NCBI GenBank assembly: GCA_014529675.2
Contig: CP076040.1
Coordinates: forward strand, 4,491,501-4,555,500
DNA from: Opitutia bacterium ISCC 52
GTDB lineage: Bacteria > Verrucomicrobiota > Verrucomicrobiia > Opitutales > UBA2995
Direction: 5' to 3'
DNA length: 64,000 nucleotides
Within the stretch, counting starts at the first letter, position 1. Each line of letters begins with the position of its first letter. A program made the position numbers and the translations under genes. Below are positions 20,513-29,108 of the stretch, one piece after another. The notes under the pieces were generated by a model. The model was not told the DNA's origin. It made no database searches and worked only from the letters and a program-made list of their open reading frames with translations.

Positions 20513-22123
20513 TTAGTCCTTCATGTGACTACCTGTCTCAAAGTCACTGGCAAACTGATCACTCAGACTTTTCCATACTGAAGACAATTCATGTAGCTTC
20601 CCTTGCTGCTTAGTAGCCAAATCATGTAACTCAGCCCGATCATTGGCCATGTTATAGAGCTCCCACCGTTCCTCATTGTCTCGTCGTGTTACCGCCTTCC
20701 AATTCCCCTGACGAACGGCCCGGTTTCCGGAATGAGCCCAAAATATAAATCGATCAGACCATTCAGCCTGCTCTTGAAAAATAGGCACCAAACTTCGTCC
20801 AGGTAGGAAAGGTCCCTTTACTGGAGTAGGAGCCTGAGCTCCTGCGAGGTCCAAAATAGTGGGATAAAGATCGATGAAATGCGCTGGTGTGTGGCGGAGC
20901 TCTCCACGTGCCTGGATGCCCTTAGGCCAACTGACAACCATGGGTGATGAAATGCCACCTTCATGATTCCAGTGTTTGTGGAAGGAAAAAGGGGTGTTCG
21001 CAGCTGTTGACCAACCAGGACCAAGTCCAAGATAGGAACCTGCCGATCCCAATGGAGCAGCTGGATCGTGCCTGTCACCGCGGTTCATCATTTCTCCACT
21101 GGCGCCATTGTCGGATAAAAAGATAAATACCGTGTTGTCCGATTCTCCCATGTGTTTCACCTGGGCCATCACTCGTCCAATCTCCTGATCCATGCGATCA
21201 ATCATGGCGGCATGGATCGCCATCTTGGTCGCCTGGAAACGTTGTTGCTCATCGGTCAAATCCTCCCAGGGAAGGGCGTAGGCGACTTCACCCGGATGGA
21301 TTTGAGAAACCAGGTCCTCTTCAGAAAGGTTCCAAGGTGGAAAAATGTCCTCCCTTCGCTCAGCCAATCCGGAATCAACCAAACCCATAGAGGTCAACCG
21401 AGACCACCGCTCCTTCCTGACCACATCCCAGCCTGTTAAATAAGCATCCTTATATTTCTCGATATCCTCCAGAAGCGCGTGAAGCGGAAAGTGGGGCGCG
21501 AAGAATGCCAGGTAGAGAAAAAAGGGCTGATCAGCGGTGTCAGCAGCATGGTCTTTCAGAAATTCAATCGCGTAATCAGCTTTGGCCACGGTGGAGTAGA
21601 AGCCCGTATCACGTTCAATTGCTGGCTGCTGCTCGTCGTCCACCCAGACCCTTTTTGGACTAAAAAACCGATCCTGGTCTCCCAGATAATAGGATCGGTC
21701 AAAACCGCTCACGGCTGGATCTGCCGGCATGCCCTTGAGATGCCACTTGCCAGAATGATAGTTGCGATAACCCGCTTCCTTTAAGCGTAACGGAAGCAAC
21801 CGGCTCCAACTCGGCCATTCCTTACCTCTCCTCGGATCCATACCCACTTGTTGGGCATAATAGCCTGTCATCAAAACCGCACGGGATGGCCAGCAACGCC
21901 CGGTGGAATACATTTGCGAAAATCGTAACCCATTCTCCGCCAAGCTATCCAGCGTTGGCGTTTGAATCTCTCCTCCATAACAGCCTGCATCCGAAAAACC
22001 CATATCGTCCGCAAGCACCAGAACTATATTCGGCCGTGTTTCACCATTTAGGTTAAAGGAGAGGAGAGTAAGAATTACCGATAGGGGAAGCAGGCACCTT
22101 TTGAGCATAGCTATAAAAAACAA
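20513..22123 (-). CDS. Secreted S1-family sulfatase
   Basis: Exported arylsulfatase-type enzyme that removes sulfate esters, probably from polysaccharide. A signal peptide covers the first 27 or so residues; the internal ATG at 22108 (MLKRCLLPL) is the likelier start. The metal site DDMGFSD and the formylglycine motif CWPSR (Cys 77 from the first ATG) are present, followed by HSGKWHLKG and FLSDNGAS. At 536 residues it is complete. It is divergent from the NHL-repeat gene. No maturase (FGE or anSME) is in the window, so Cys conversion must rely on a gene elsewhere. Confidence 0.92.
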   Translation of the reverse strand: MFFIAMLKRCLLPLSVILTLLSFNLNGETRPNIVLVLADDMGFSDAGCYGGEIQTPTLDSLAENGLRFSQMYSTGRCWPSRAVLMTGYYAQQVGMDPRRGKEWPSWSRLLPLRLKEAGYRNYHSGKWHLKGMPADPAVSGFDRSYYLGDQDRFFSPKRVWVDDEQQPAIERDTGFYSTVAKADYAIEFLKDHAADTADQPFFLYLAFFAPHFPLHALLEDIEKYKDAYLTGWDVVRKERWSRLTSMGLVDSGLAERREDIFPPWNLSEEDLVSQIHPGEVAYALPWEDLTDEQQRFQATKMAIHAAMIDRMDQEIGRVMAQVKHMGESDNTVFIFLSDNGASGEMMNRGDRHDPAAPLGSAGSYLGLGPGWSTAANTPFSFHKHWNHEGGISSPMVVSWPKGIQARGELRHTPAHFIDLYPTILDLAGAQAPTPVKGPFLPGRSLVPIFQEQAEWSDRFIFWAHSGNRAVRQGNWKAVTRRDNEERWELYNMANDRAELHDLATKQQGKLHELSSVWKSLSDQFASDFETGSHMKD

Positions 22124-22214
22124 GAGGAATGCAATTTCATCAAGAGGGATGATTGTCTGTTGAAATATTCCGTGAGTTCTTTTTCATGCCCCCTAAACCT
22201 AATCACCTTTTCTC

Positions 22215-23207
22215 ATGAATAAATGCCTCTTCGTCTCAAAACTATTTCTGTCAATCGGTCTCCTCGGTGTCACCACGTTGTCGTTTGCCAAAGGACACAA
22301 AGTCGTCACCGGCAATGGCCAGCATCGTTTCGAAATCAACACGCACTGGCAGTCTTTTTCTGACGGAAATGAAATGGGCTCTACCCATGGAGGAGTTGCA
22401 GTCGACAAAAACGGAAACGTCTATGTCACGACGGACAAGGAGCGAGGCATTGCCGTATTTTCATCCGGAGGCAAATTCCTGAGAAGCCTGGGTGAAGAAT
22501 ACTCCGGTTCCCACTCGTTGGAAATCCACGAGGAATATGGCGTGGAATACCTCTATGCCGCGCACAAGGCGATGGAACGTATCATCAAGCTAGACCTCCA
22601 AGGAAAACTGGTGATGGAAATCGGAAGCACGGACAAACAACCCATCCCCGAAACCTTAAAAGGCTTAACGGGAGTGACTGTAGGTCCTGACGGCCGCATT
22701 TATGCGGTAGTAGGCTACGGATCCAATCTCATCCACATTTTCAGCCCCAAGGGTAAACTTCTTAAAACCTTTGGCAGCAAAGGCGAAGGCCTTGAAGACA
22801 CCAAGACCTCCCATGGTGTGACGGTTGATTATCGCTACGAAACGCCACGCCTTTTAGTTGCTGATCGTGAAAACCGTCGCCTCAAACACTACGATCTCGA
22901 TGGAAATCTCATTGGAATTCACGCTCAGTTCCTGCGCCGTCCATGTTCAATCGACATTTATGGCGATTACGTTGCCGTTGCTGAGCTCCAAGGCCGCGTG
23001 ACTATTGTAAACAAAGAAGGCGTGCCCGTTGCCTTTTTAGGCGATAATCCCGACGAAGCACAATGGGCGGCATTTAGAACACCGCTACCAGACATTGCAG
23101 AAGGTATCTTTACCGCACCACACGGTCTCACCTACGACAAGGACGGCAATCTCTACGTTCAGGACTGGAACCAGACCGGCCGCGTCTCGTTTTTAAAGCG
23201 CCTATGA
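22215..23207 (+). CDS. Secreted NHL-repeat / six-bladed beta-propeller protein
   Basis: 330 residues. A signal peptide (about 25 residues, ending SFA) is followed by a chain of NHL-like propeller blades with repeated units such as GVAVDKNGNVYVTTD, GVTVGPDGRIYAVVG, SHGVTVDYRYETPRLLVADRENRR and GLTYDKDGNLYVQDWN. NHL propellers bind ligands or act as lyase-like scaffolds; no catalytic set is evident. Its place between two sulfatase genes suggests a role in handling sulfated glycan. Its 3' end overlaps the next sulfatase's 3' end by six bases. Confidence 0.8.
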   Translation: MNKCLFVSKLFLSIGLLGVTTLSFAKGHKVVTGNGQHRFEINTHWQSFSDGNEMGSTHGGVAVDKNGNVYVTTDKERGIAVFSSGGKFLRSLGEEYSGSHSLEIHEEYGVEYLYAAHKAMERIIKLDLQGKLVMEIGSTDKQPIPETLKGLTGVTVGPDGRIYAVVGYGSNLIHIFSPKGKLLKTFGSKGEGLEDTKTSHGVTVDYRYETPRLLVADRENRRLKHYDLDGNLIGIHAQFLRRPCSIDIYGDYVAVAELQGRVTIVNKEGVPVAFLGDNPDEAQWAAFRTPLPDIAEGIFTAPHGLTYDKDGNLYVQDWNQTGRVSFLKRL

Positions 23208-24965
23208 GTCGACTGGCCGCAAGGTCAGCAGCCTGAACTCCAGCGCCTGCTCCCCAGGTATCTCCGGGGCGGTCAGACTGATCACACCGTCGCCCTTCGG
23301 CAGGTCAATTTTTCCGATCACAACCGGTTTAAAATCTTTTTCGTAAGACTCTTGGCGAACGACTTTATCTTCAGCGGCCCCGATAATCGGTGGATCCCAG
23401 CCTTCGGTGATTTTTGCCTTTAAGACCGAGTCACCCATGCGAAGCTCGATGGTCGATCCCACATCTTTTTCCGGGCAGGTGTAGTAAAGCTCCACTTCGT
23501 AGGTGCCAGCCGTCAATACCTCCACATCCCACGTAATCGAGTCTCCTTCATCCGTCCAGTTAAGGAAATAGGAGCTATTCGGATACCGGTTGGAGCGAAT
23601 AATAGTGCCGTGCTCTATGCCATCACGCGCCGGCAGCTGCGTCATCGGAGCATCCGGATGACAAATCACAAACGGCCGTTCTTCTTCGCCAATTTGCGAA
23701 ACCACATCGTCCTTCCACTCGGCAGCGGCCTCACGCAGTCGCTTTGTAATATTAGAATACTGCTCTGTTACAGGTGTCCGTTGCTCCGGATCCGCAACGA
23801 TATCATATAACTCTCCGAGATTATCTAAACGAAATCGTTGGGTGCGCACGGAGATCTTGTCGCGCCAGTGGGTAAAGATCATGCGGTCAGGTGCGGGCGC
23901 GTAATCGCCAAGCAAAGCAGAGGAAATGTCCAAGCCGTCCAGCGGCTTAGCCGGTGTATAGTCGATGCCCGCCATGCTGGCGAGAGTGGGCAACAGATCA
24001 GTGACAGAGCTGATCGATTTAACCTGCTTACCTGCCTCAATCTTCGCAGGCCATTTAAAGAACAGGGGAGAGCGCACTCCGCCTTCATCCGTGGAACCTT
24101 TGCGGCCTTTCATGCCGCCGTTCCAGCGAACGCCATTCGGGCCGTTGTCACAGAAATAAATGAAAATGGTGTTATCAGTCGCATCCAGCTCTTCGAGCTT
24201 ATCTACCAGACGACCTACATTCCAATCGATATTCTCACACATAGCGAGCGCCGCACGGATGTGCTGAGGATCCTCCTTATTTGGTTCCCGGTTTTTCATC
24301 GGGTAATCGTAGCCATCGAACTTCTCCCAGAACTTTTCCGGTACCTGCATCGGTGAATGCGGGGTGTTGTAAGCCAGGTAAGTAAAAAATGGCTTCTCGG
24401 CCTTCACCTGCTCCTCCATGTAATCCATGGCGCGGGTCGTCAGGTCATCGATGACGAATCCATCACCACGGACAATCTCCCCGTTGTGCTCCAGTGGAAA
24501 ATCAAAGTAGTGACCCCAGTGCCCAGAACAAAATCCGTAGAACTCCTCAAATCCGCGACTATTGGGGTGGTAAGGATGCTGCATGCCATTGTGCCATTTT
24601 CCGAACATGCCCGTCGCGTAACCACCAGCCTTAAAAACTTCAGCGATTGTCTCTTCATCCAGATCCATCCGTTCCCCACCAGAACTGGTGGAGAAGACAC
24701 CACTGCGAGGGCTGTAGCGCCCAGTCAAAAACTCCGCTCGGGTTGGCGAACACACCGGACACACATAAAATCGATCAAAGGACGCACCGGCCTCGGAAAG
24801 ACGGTCAATATTGGGCGTACTGAGGTTGGTATTCCCATGCACACTGAGGTCACCCCAACCTTGGTCGTCGGTCATAATGATGACGATGTTGGGAGGCGAA
24901 TCGGCAGCAAAAGCGGCAAAAGGAATCAGTGAAAGAAGACTTAGAGTAAGAACTTTTCTGAGCAT
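23202..24965 (-). CDS. Secreted S1-family sulfatase with C-terminal beta-sandwich domain
   Basis: Exported sulfatase. The ATG at 24965 gives a clear signal peptide (MLRKVLTLSLLSLIPFAAFAA); the frame extends 15 codons further to 25010, but that start would bury the signal. The metal site DDQGWGD and formylglycine motif CSPTR (Cys 72) are present, then GKWHNGM and FCDNGPNG. After the catalytic part (to about residue 450) there is a domain with YFLNWTDEGDSITWDVEV and GTYEVELYYTC, typical of carbohydrate-binding-like beta-sandwiches that hold the enzyme on its polymer. 587 residues. Confidence 0.92.
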   Translation of the reverse strand: MLRKVLTLSLLSLIPFAAFAADSPPNIVIIMTDDQGWGDLSVHGNTNLSTPNIDRLSEAGASFDRFYVCPVCSPTRAEFLTGRYSPRSGVFSTSSGGERMDLDEETIAEVFKAGGYATGMFGKWHNGMQHPYHPNSRGFEEFYGFCSGHWGHYFDFPLEHNGEIVRGDGFVIDDLTTRAMDYMEEQVKAEKPFFTYLAYNTPHSPMQVPEKFWEKFDGYDYPMKNREPNKEDPQHIRAALAMCENIDWNVGRLVDKLEELDATDNTIFIYFCDNGPNGVRWNGGMKGRKGSTDEGGVRSPLFFKWPAKIEAGKQVKSISSVTDLLPTLASMAGIDYTPAKPLDGLDISSALLGDYAPAPDRMIFTHWRDKISVRTQRFRLDNLGELYDIVADPEQRTPVTEQYSNITKRLREAAAEWKDDVVSQIGEEERPFVICHPDAPMTQLPARDGIEHGTIIRSNRYPNSSYFLNWTDEGDSITWDVEVLTAGTYEVELYYTCPEKDVGSTIELRMGDSVLKAKITEGWDPPIIGAAEDKVVRQESYEKDFKPVVIGKIDLPKGDGVISLTAPEIPGEQALEFRLLTLRPVDS

Positions 24966-25023
24966 AGGAATGGAAGGATAGAAAGGAGTGAAAGGGTGGC
25001 AAGAGGACATTCGCTCTGTCTCA

Positions 25024-25092
25024 GTAGGAGGTAGCTTGCTGCCGAATCGAACTTATTTGGTGTCTGAGACCGGCAGCAAGCTACCTCCTGCT
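25024..25092. repeat. REPIN-like inverted repeat pair A
   Basis: Two inverted copies of a 22-base unit: GTAGGAGGTAGCTTGCTGCCGA at 25024-25045 is described by its parts, GTAG head plus the palindrome GGTAGC-TT-GCTGCC; the partner at 25071-25092 is its near-perfect reverse complement. The GTAG head in front of an imperfect palindrome is the hallmark of REP sequences mobilised by RAYT (TnpA-REP) proteins. The same unit occurs at 28227-28293. No RAYT gene is in the window. Confidence 0.75.
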
Positions 25093-25396
25093 ATGGGATA
25101 AATTGTCAAGGACGAGATGACTGTATTGTTTGTTACATTCAATGGTTTGTGTTTAATGGGTTGGTATTTAATTGTTTGCGTCTTCTCAGCGGTCCTGGTC
25201 ATGAGTTGATGACCGGTAAAACCTGCTATCCGTGTCCTGTTTAGGGATCACACTATGACTTATACTAGCGTCATCTTTTGCTGAAGAAGTGAAGCTGCCC
25301 CATCTACAAAAAGCGTCTCTTGATTGGGACAAGGAGGTTAGCGGGCACACTGCGCAAATAATCTTCTGTTAGTTCTAAAGCTTCACATAGGTGTTC
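25093..25396. other. Non-coding region downstream of the IS110-family transposase
   Basis: About 300 bases without a gene. It holds a stem-loop with arms GGTCAT/ATGACC near 25198-25215. It also holds one arm of an imperfect direct repeat (25301-25327, CATCTACAAA...CTCTTGAT) that recurs at 26543-26568, and TTGATTGG (25320-25327), whose inverse CCAATCAA is at 26512-26519. In IS1111-group members of the IS110 family the bridge RNA lies on this side of the transposase, so this region may encode it. The exact end of the element is unresolved. Confidence 0.45.
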
Positions 25397-26568
25397 TTAG
25401 GATTGGAGGAGTTTCATGCTTAGTCCGATATCCTCGGGTTTTACCCGACCGGTTCTGACTCGCCACCAGTCCACGGCAAACTGCCGGGCGATGGCCACGA
25501 CGATTTTCTTTTTACTGGACCGGGTCAGTTTGGCGTTAAGTAGTTGCTCTCGCCACTTTTGCACCCCTCGGTAGTCACCGTTCCAACGGATCAGCAGCCA
25601 GGTGCATTCGATAAGCATGTGGCGTAGCCGCGGGTTGCCGTGTTTGGTAATGGATCCTTGCATACGTCGGTTGGCACTGGTGCTTTCACTCGGGCACAGT
25701 CCCGTGTAGCCACCGACTTGCTTGCGCGTATCAAAGCGTCTCCAGTCGCCCACTTCGCGTTCGGTTTGCTGGAACAGTACCGTTCCCATGCCTTGGGGAA
25801 GAGCGGTTGTTTCCATTTCCTGGAGTTGCTGTGCCACCTGCTGGATCTGTTCGTTGATCACCAGGATAATGGCACGTATGGGCTGGAGGAGTTTTACCAG
25901 ATGAGTGCTCAGAGTGTGTGTTAACCCCTCCCACTTCTTCGGTGCCCACCAGATCCCTTTTAGTGAGACTCCGTAGTAAAGAGCATGGCTGCGTCCACGG
26001 TTGGTGTTGCGACTGCGCTCCTTGATCAGGCATTGGCGCTGACGCGTTATACTGCGTAGTTGTTCTTCCTGTTCGCTAGGAACTCTTACCACGCTGAAGC
26101 TGCGGTCATTGCCACGCAGATAACCGTCCAGCGCTAAGGCCATCTGAGTGGCATCGCGGCCATCGGTCTTTACTCCTTTGTGGTGTTCATCCCAATTGAT
26201 CGGGCAGATCACATGATTGATCACTCCGAGCGCTTCGAGTTTGCGGTGCAGCACATAGCCAAACGCTCCAGCTTCGTAGCAACTGTAGAGACTCTGGCAA
26301 CGTGCTTTCAAAGCTTCTAACCAAATGAGAAACTGATCAGGTTTAAAACTGCGCGAGCGTTCAGGCACAGAACTGTCGATCTTCTGAACGACCACATACT
26401 TGTCTTTGTGCACGTCGATACCGAGCTTGATTACTTCGCCAAGGAAGCTAGCGTTATTGTCAGATGATGTGGGAGTTGTTGTTATAGTTTTCATACACTT
26501 ATCAGGATCGCCAATCAACGGCCCCTGACAACGCTCCCATGTCATCTACAAATAAATCCCTCTTGATA
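25301..26568 (-). mobile_element. IS110-family insertion sequence, approximate limits
   Basis: The limits are set by an imperfect direct repeat of about 25 bases flanking the transposase gene (25301-25327 and 26543-26568), with subterminal inverted TTGATTGG/CCAATCAA just inside. The resulting length, about 1.27 kb, suits the family. Members of this family lack classical terminal inverted repeats, so the ends could extend further, especially toward 25093. Confidence 0.5.
25397..26494 (-). CDS. IS110-family transposase (DEDD recombinase)
   Basis: Site-specific DEDD transposase guided by a bridge RNA. The N-terminal RuvC-like DEDD domain has D27 (GIDVHKDKYVV), E in SCYEAGAFGY and the paired D in VKTDGRDATQ. 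The C-terminal Transposase_20 domain has VGGYTGLCPSE and GSITKHGNPRLRHMLIE with the serine expected for catalysis. It appears intact (366 residues from the ATG at 26494; the frame extends 17 codons further). It is inserted between two sulfatase genes and lies antiparallel to the third sulfatase. Confidence 0.93.
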   Translation of the reverse strand: MKTITTTPTSSDNNASFLGEVIKLGIDVHKDKYVVVQKIDSSVPERSRSFKPDQFLIWLEALKARCQSLYSCYEAGAFGYVLHRKLEALGVINHVICPINWDEHHKGVKTDGRDATQMALALDGYLRGNDRSFSVVRVPSEQEEQLRSITRQRQCLIKERSRNTNRGRSHALYYGVSLKGIWWAPKKWEGLTHTLSTHLVKLLQPIRAIILVINEQIQQVAQQLQEMETTALPQGMGTVLFQQTEREVGDWRRFDTRKQVGGYTGLCPSESTSANRRMQGSITKHGNPRLRHMLIECTWLLIRWNGDYRGVQKWREQLLNAKLTRSSKKKIVVAIARQFAVDWWRVRTGRVKPEDIGLSMKLLQS

Positions 26569-26608
26569 GTCCGTTCATTTACGAATTCACTCATCCCCCT
26601 ATTACTCT

Positions 26609-28168
26609 ATGAAACTACTAAGCTTCTTCTTTCTATTCATTTCCCTCGGGGCATTCTCATTCGGCCAAAATAAGGATCAACCGAACGTTCTCTTCATTCT
26701 CGCCGACGATTTGGGCAAACGAGACCTCAGCGTTGAGGGTAGCACCTTTTACGAGAGTCCCAATATTGATCGCATTGCCAACGAAGGTGTGCGGTTCACC
26801 AACGGCTACGCCACCTGCCAAGTGTGCAGCCCGTCACGCGCCAGCATCATGACCGGTAAATACCCGGCACGCATCGACATCACCGAATGGATTGGTGCCG
26901 CCATGGGTGAGGAGTGGAAACGGAACACCCCCATGCTCCCAGCCATCTATAACCACAACCTGGACCACAATGACACAACATTGGCAGAGGCATTTAAAGC
27001 TGCCGGTTACACCACCTTCTTTGCTGGCAAATGGCACTTAGGCAAAGAGGGATCCCATCCAGATGATCATGGATTCGATATAAATATCGGTGGTCATCAT
27101 CGGGGCTCACCTCCCGGTGGATTCTTTTCGCCCTACACAAACCCACGCATGGAAAGCGGTCCCGTCGGTGAATATCTGCCCTTTCGATTAGCAGATGAAA
27201 CCGAACAGTTCATCCGCGAACACAAGGACGAACCCTTTCTGGCCTATCTCTCCTTTTACATGGTGCATGGACCTCTTCAAACCACTAAGGAGCTCTGGGA
27301 AAAATATCGTGTGAAAGCCTTAACCCAACCGAAACCTACGGAGCGCTTCCTGATCGATCGCACTTCACCGGTTCGCCAGGTCCAGGATCATCCCATATAC
27401 GGCGGCATGGTCGAAGCGATGGACTCAGCCGTCGGGCAGGTGCTCGACACACTCGACGAACTGGGATTGGCCGAGAATACGATCGTCGTATTTACCTCCG
27501 ATAACGGTGGCGTTTCTGCTGGCGACGGAAAGGCAACTTCCAACCTGCCTTATAGAGGCGGCAAGGGCCGCCAGTGGGAAGGTGGCATTCGTGAGCCCTA
27601 TTTCATCAAGTGGCCCGGAAGCCCGGTCAATGGTTTGACCATCGACACACCGGTTACCGGTACCGACTTTTTCCCTACACTACTGGATTTGGCGGGTATC
27701 CCACTCATGCCGGAACAGCACATGGATGGAGTAAGCCTTATGCCGCTTTTAAATGGAGAAGGAATCGAAGAACGTCCATTGTTTTGGCACTACCCCCACT
27801 ACAGCAATCAGCGAGGAGATCCTTCCACCATCATTCGGGAAGGATTCTGGAAGTTGATTTTCTACCACGAAGATCGCCGCATCGAACTCTACCACCTGGA
27901 GAATGATCCAGGTGAACATGTTGATTTGGCAGGCAACTACCCCGACTTGGAAAAAGAACTTCTGGACAAGCTACTCGCCTGGACCGAGGAAGTAGATGCG
28001 AAGTTTCCTGCTCCCAATCCCAATTTCAGCAGTCAACTTTTTGAAGCTGAACGGCGACAAACGCGCCTGGTAGACAAACCTACTCTCGAGAAACAACACG
28101 CAGAAGTACTCGAACCGGATTGGTCACCTCCAAACGGATGGTGGGAAGAGACAGGCGTTGCCCGGTAA
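26609..28168 (+). CDS. Secreted S1-family sulfatase
   Basis: Exported sulfatase with a 19-residue signal peptide (FFFLFISLGAFSFG). The metal site is DDLGKRD and the formylglycine motif CSPSR carries Cys 73; AGKWHLGKEG and FTSDNGGVS follow. 519 residues. Its organisation, with the LPYRGGKGRQWEGGIREP segment, is typical of polysaccharide-active S1 enzymes; the sulfate position attacked cannot be read. A REPIN-like repeat lies about 60 bases after the stop. Confidence 0.93.
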   Translation: MKLLSFFFLFISLGAFSFGQNKDQPNVLFILADDLGKRDLSVEGSTFYESPNIDRIANEGVRFTNGYATCQVCSPSRASIMTGKYPARIDITEWIGAAMGEEWKRNTPMLPAIYNHNLDHNDTTLAEAFKAAGYTTFFAGKWHLGKEGSHPDDHGFDINIGGHHRGSPPGGFFSPYTNPRMESGPVGEYLPFRLADETEQFIREHKDEPFLAYLSFYMVHGPLQTTKELWEKYRVKALTQPKPTERFLIDRTSPVRQVQDHPIYGGMVEAMDSAVGQVLDTLDELGLAENTIVVFTSDNGGVSAGDGKATSNLPYRGGKGRQWEGGIREPYFIKWPGSPVNGLTIDTPVTGTDFFPTLLDLAGIPLMPEQHMDGVSLMPLLNGEGIEERPLFWHYPHYSNQRGDPSTIIREGFWKLIFYHEDRRIELYHLENDPGEHVDLAGNYPDLEKELLDKLLAWTEEVDAKFPAPNPNFSSQLFEAERRQTRLVDKPTLEKQHAEVLEPDWSPPNGWWEETGVAR

Positions 28169-28226
28169 TCGCGGCTATGTGATCTCCAAAAGATCTTGAG
28201 TAACAACTCCTTTAACTCTGACCCAT

Positions 28227-28293
28227 TCGGCAGCAAGCTACCTCCTACAGAGGGCGAAACGAAACTCAACTGTAGGAGGTAGCTTGCTGCCGA
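28227..28293. repeat. REPIN-like inverted repeat pair B
   Basis: The same REP unit as at 25024-25092, in opposite arrangement: the reverse complement at 28227-28248 and the direct unit at 28272-28293, so the GTAG heads face each other across a spacer of about 23 bases. The two copies match perfectly over at least 22 bases. It lies in the gap between the convergent sulfatase and SDR genes and could also act as a bidirectional terminator-like hairpin. Confidence 0.78.
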
Positions 28294-28325
28294 TATACGT
28301 CCTATCAAAACAACCGGCTTAGATC

Positions 28326-29096
28326 TTACAACCGCGGCATGGTCAACGCCCCATCGACCATGATCACTTGACCGGTCGAGTAGGGGAAGTCACCTCGTGA
28401 AAGAGCGGCTACCGCTTTACCAATGTCTTCCGGGTAACCCCAGCGTTTGGTAACGCAGAGACCATCCTCTATCAACTTGTCGTACTTGTCGGTTACGCCA
28501 GCGGTCATGTCGGTTTTGATGACACCCGGGCGAACTTCGTAAACTGGAATGTCATACTCACCCAAGCGAGCGGCAAAACCCTGAGTCATCATACTTAGAC
28601 CTGCTTTAGCGATGCAGTAATCCAAACGGTTAGTGGAAACCACCGTAGATGAAATCGAGGTGATGTTGACGATGGCACCTTGGAAAGAGTCGTCAGCTTC
28701 CTTGGCTTTCACCATGTCGTTGGCTACCGCCTGACTCAGGAAGAAAGGTCCTCGAAGATTCGTTCCCAGAACCAAGTCAAAGTTCTCCTCTTTGGCCTCG
28801 AATAAGTCCAGGCGGCCCGGCGAACCAATACCTGCATTGTTAACGAGAAGGTTTACAGATCCTCCCGCCAGCTTGCGTCCCACATCCACGATGTGTGCCC
28901 GGCCTTCAGCTGAACCTACATCTCCACGGGCATAGGCAACTTCCACGCCCTTGGCCTTCAAGGCATCCATGGCTTCCGATACACCCTCTTCAGGGCGCAT
29001 GCCGTTTATGACCACATTCCAACCTTCGTCAGCCAATTTGGACGCTATGCCAAACCCGATTCCTCTTGAACCTCCTGTTACAATCGCAGTTTTCAT
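28326..29096 (-). CDS. Short-chain dehydrogenase/reductase
   Basis: Cytoplasmic NAD(P)-dependent SDR of the FabG/KduD type. The cofactor motif is TGGSRGIGFG (residues 7-16), with NNAG and the catalytic set Ser (NITSISS) and YCIAK. At 256 residues it is complete. It is the last gene of the minus-strand set after GH88, an isomerase and a Gfo/Idh/MocA dehydrogenase, so a reductive or oxidative step on a uronate-derived keto sugar is likely. That is inferred from context; FabG-like names given to such proteins need not reflect fatty-acid synthesis. Confidence 0.9.
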   Translation of the reverse strand: MKTAIVTGGSRGIGFGIASKLADEGWNVVINGMRPEEGVSEAMDALKAKGVEVAYARGDVGSAEGRAHIVDVGRKLAGGSVNLLVNNAGIGSPGRLDLFEAKEENFDLVLGTNLRGPFFLSQAVANDMVKAKEADDSFQGAIVNITSISSTVVSTNRLDYCIAKAGLSMMTQGFAARLGEYDIPVYEVRPGVIKTDMTAGVTDKYDKLIEDGLCVTKRWGYPEDIGKAVAALSRGDFPYSTGQVIMVDGALTMPRL

Positions 29097-29108
29097 TTTT
29101 TTATGAAA

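Noticed and set aside
23838-24356. 172-codon plus-strand ORF (and a following 191-codon one) antisense to a sulfatase
   Set aside because: Shadow frames of a gene with an intact catalytic motif; no family features.
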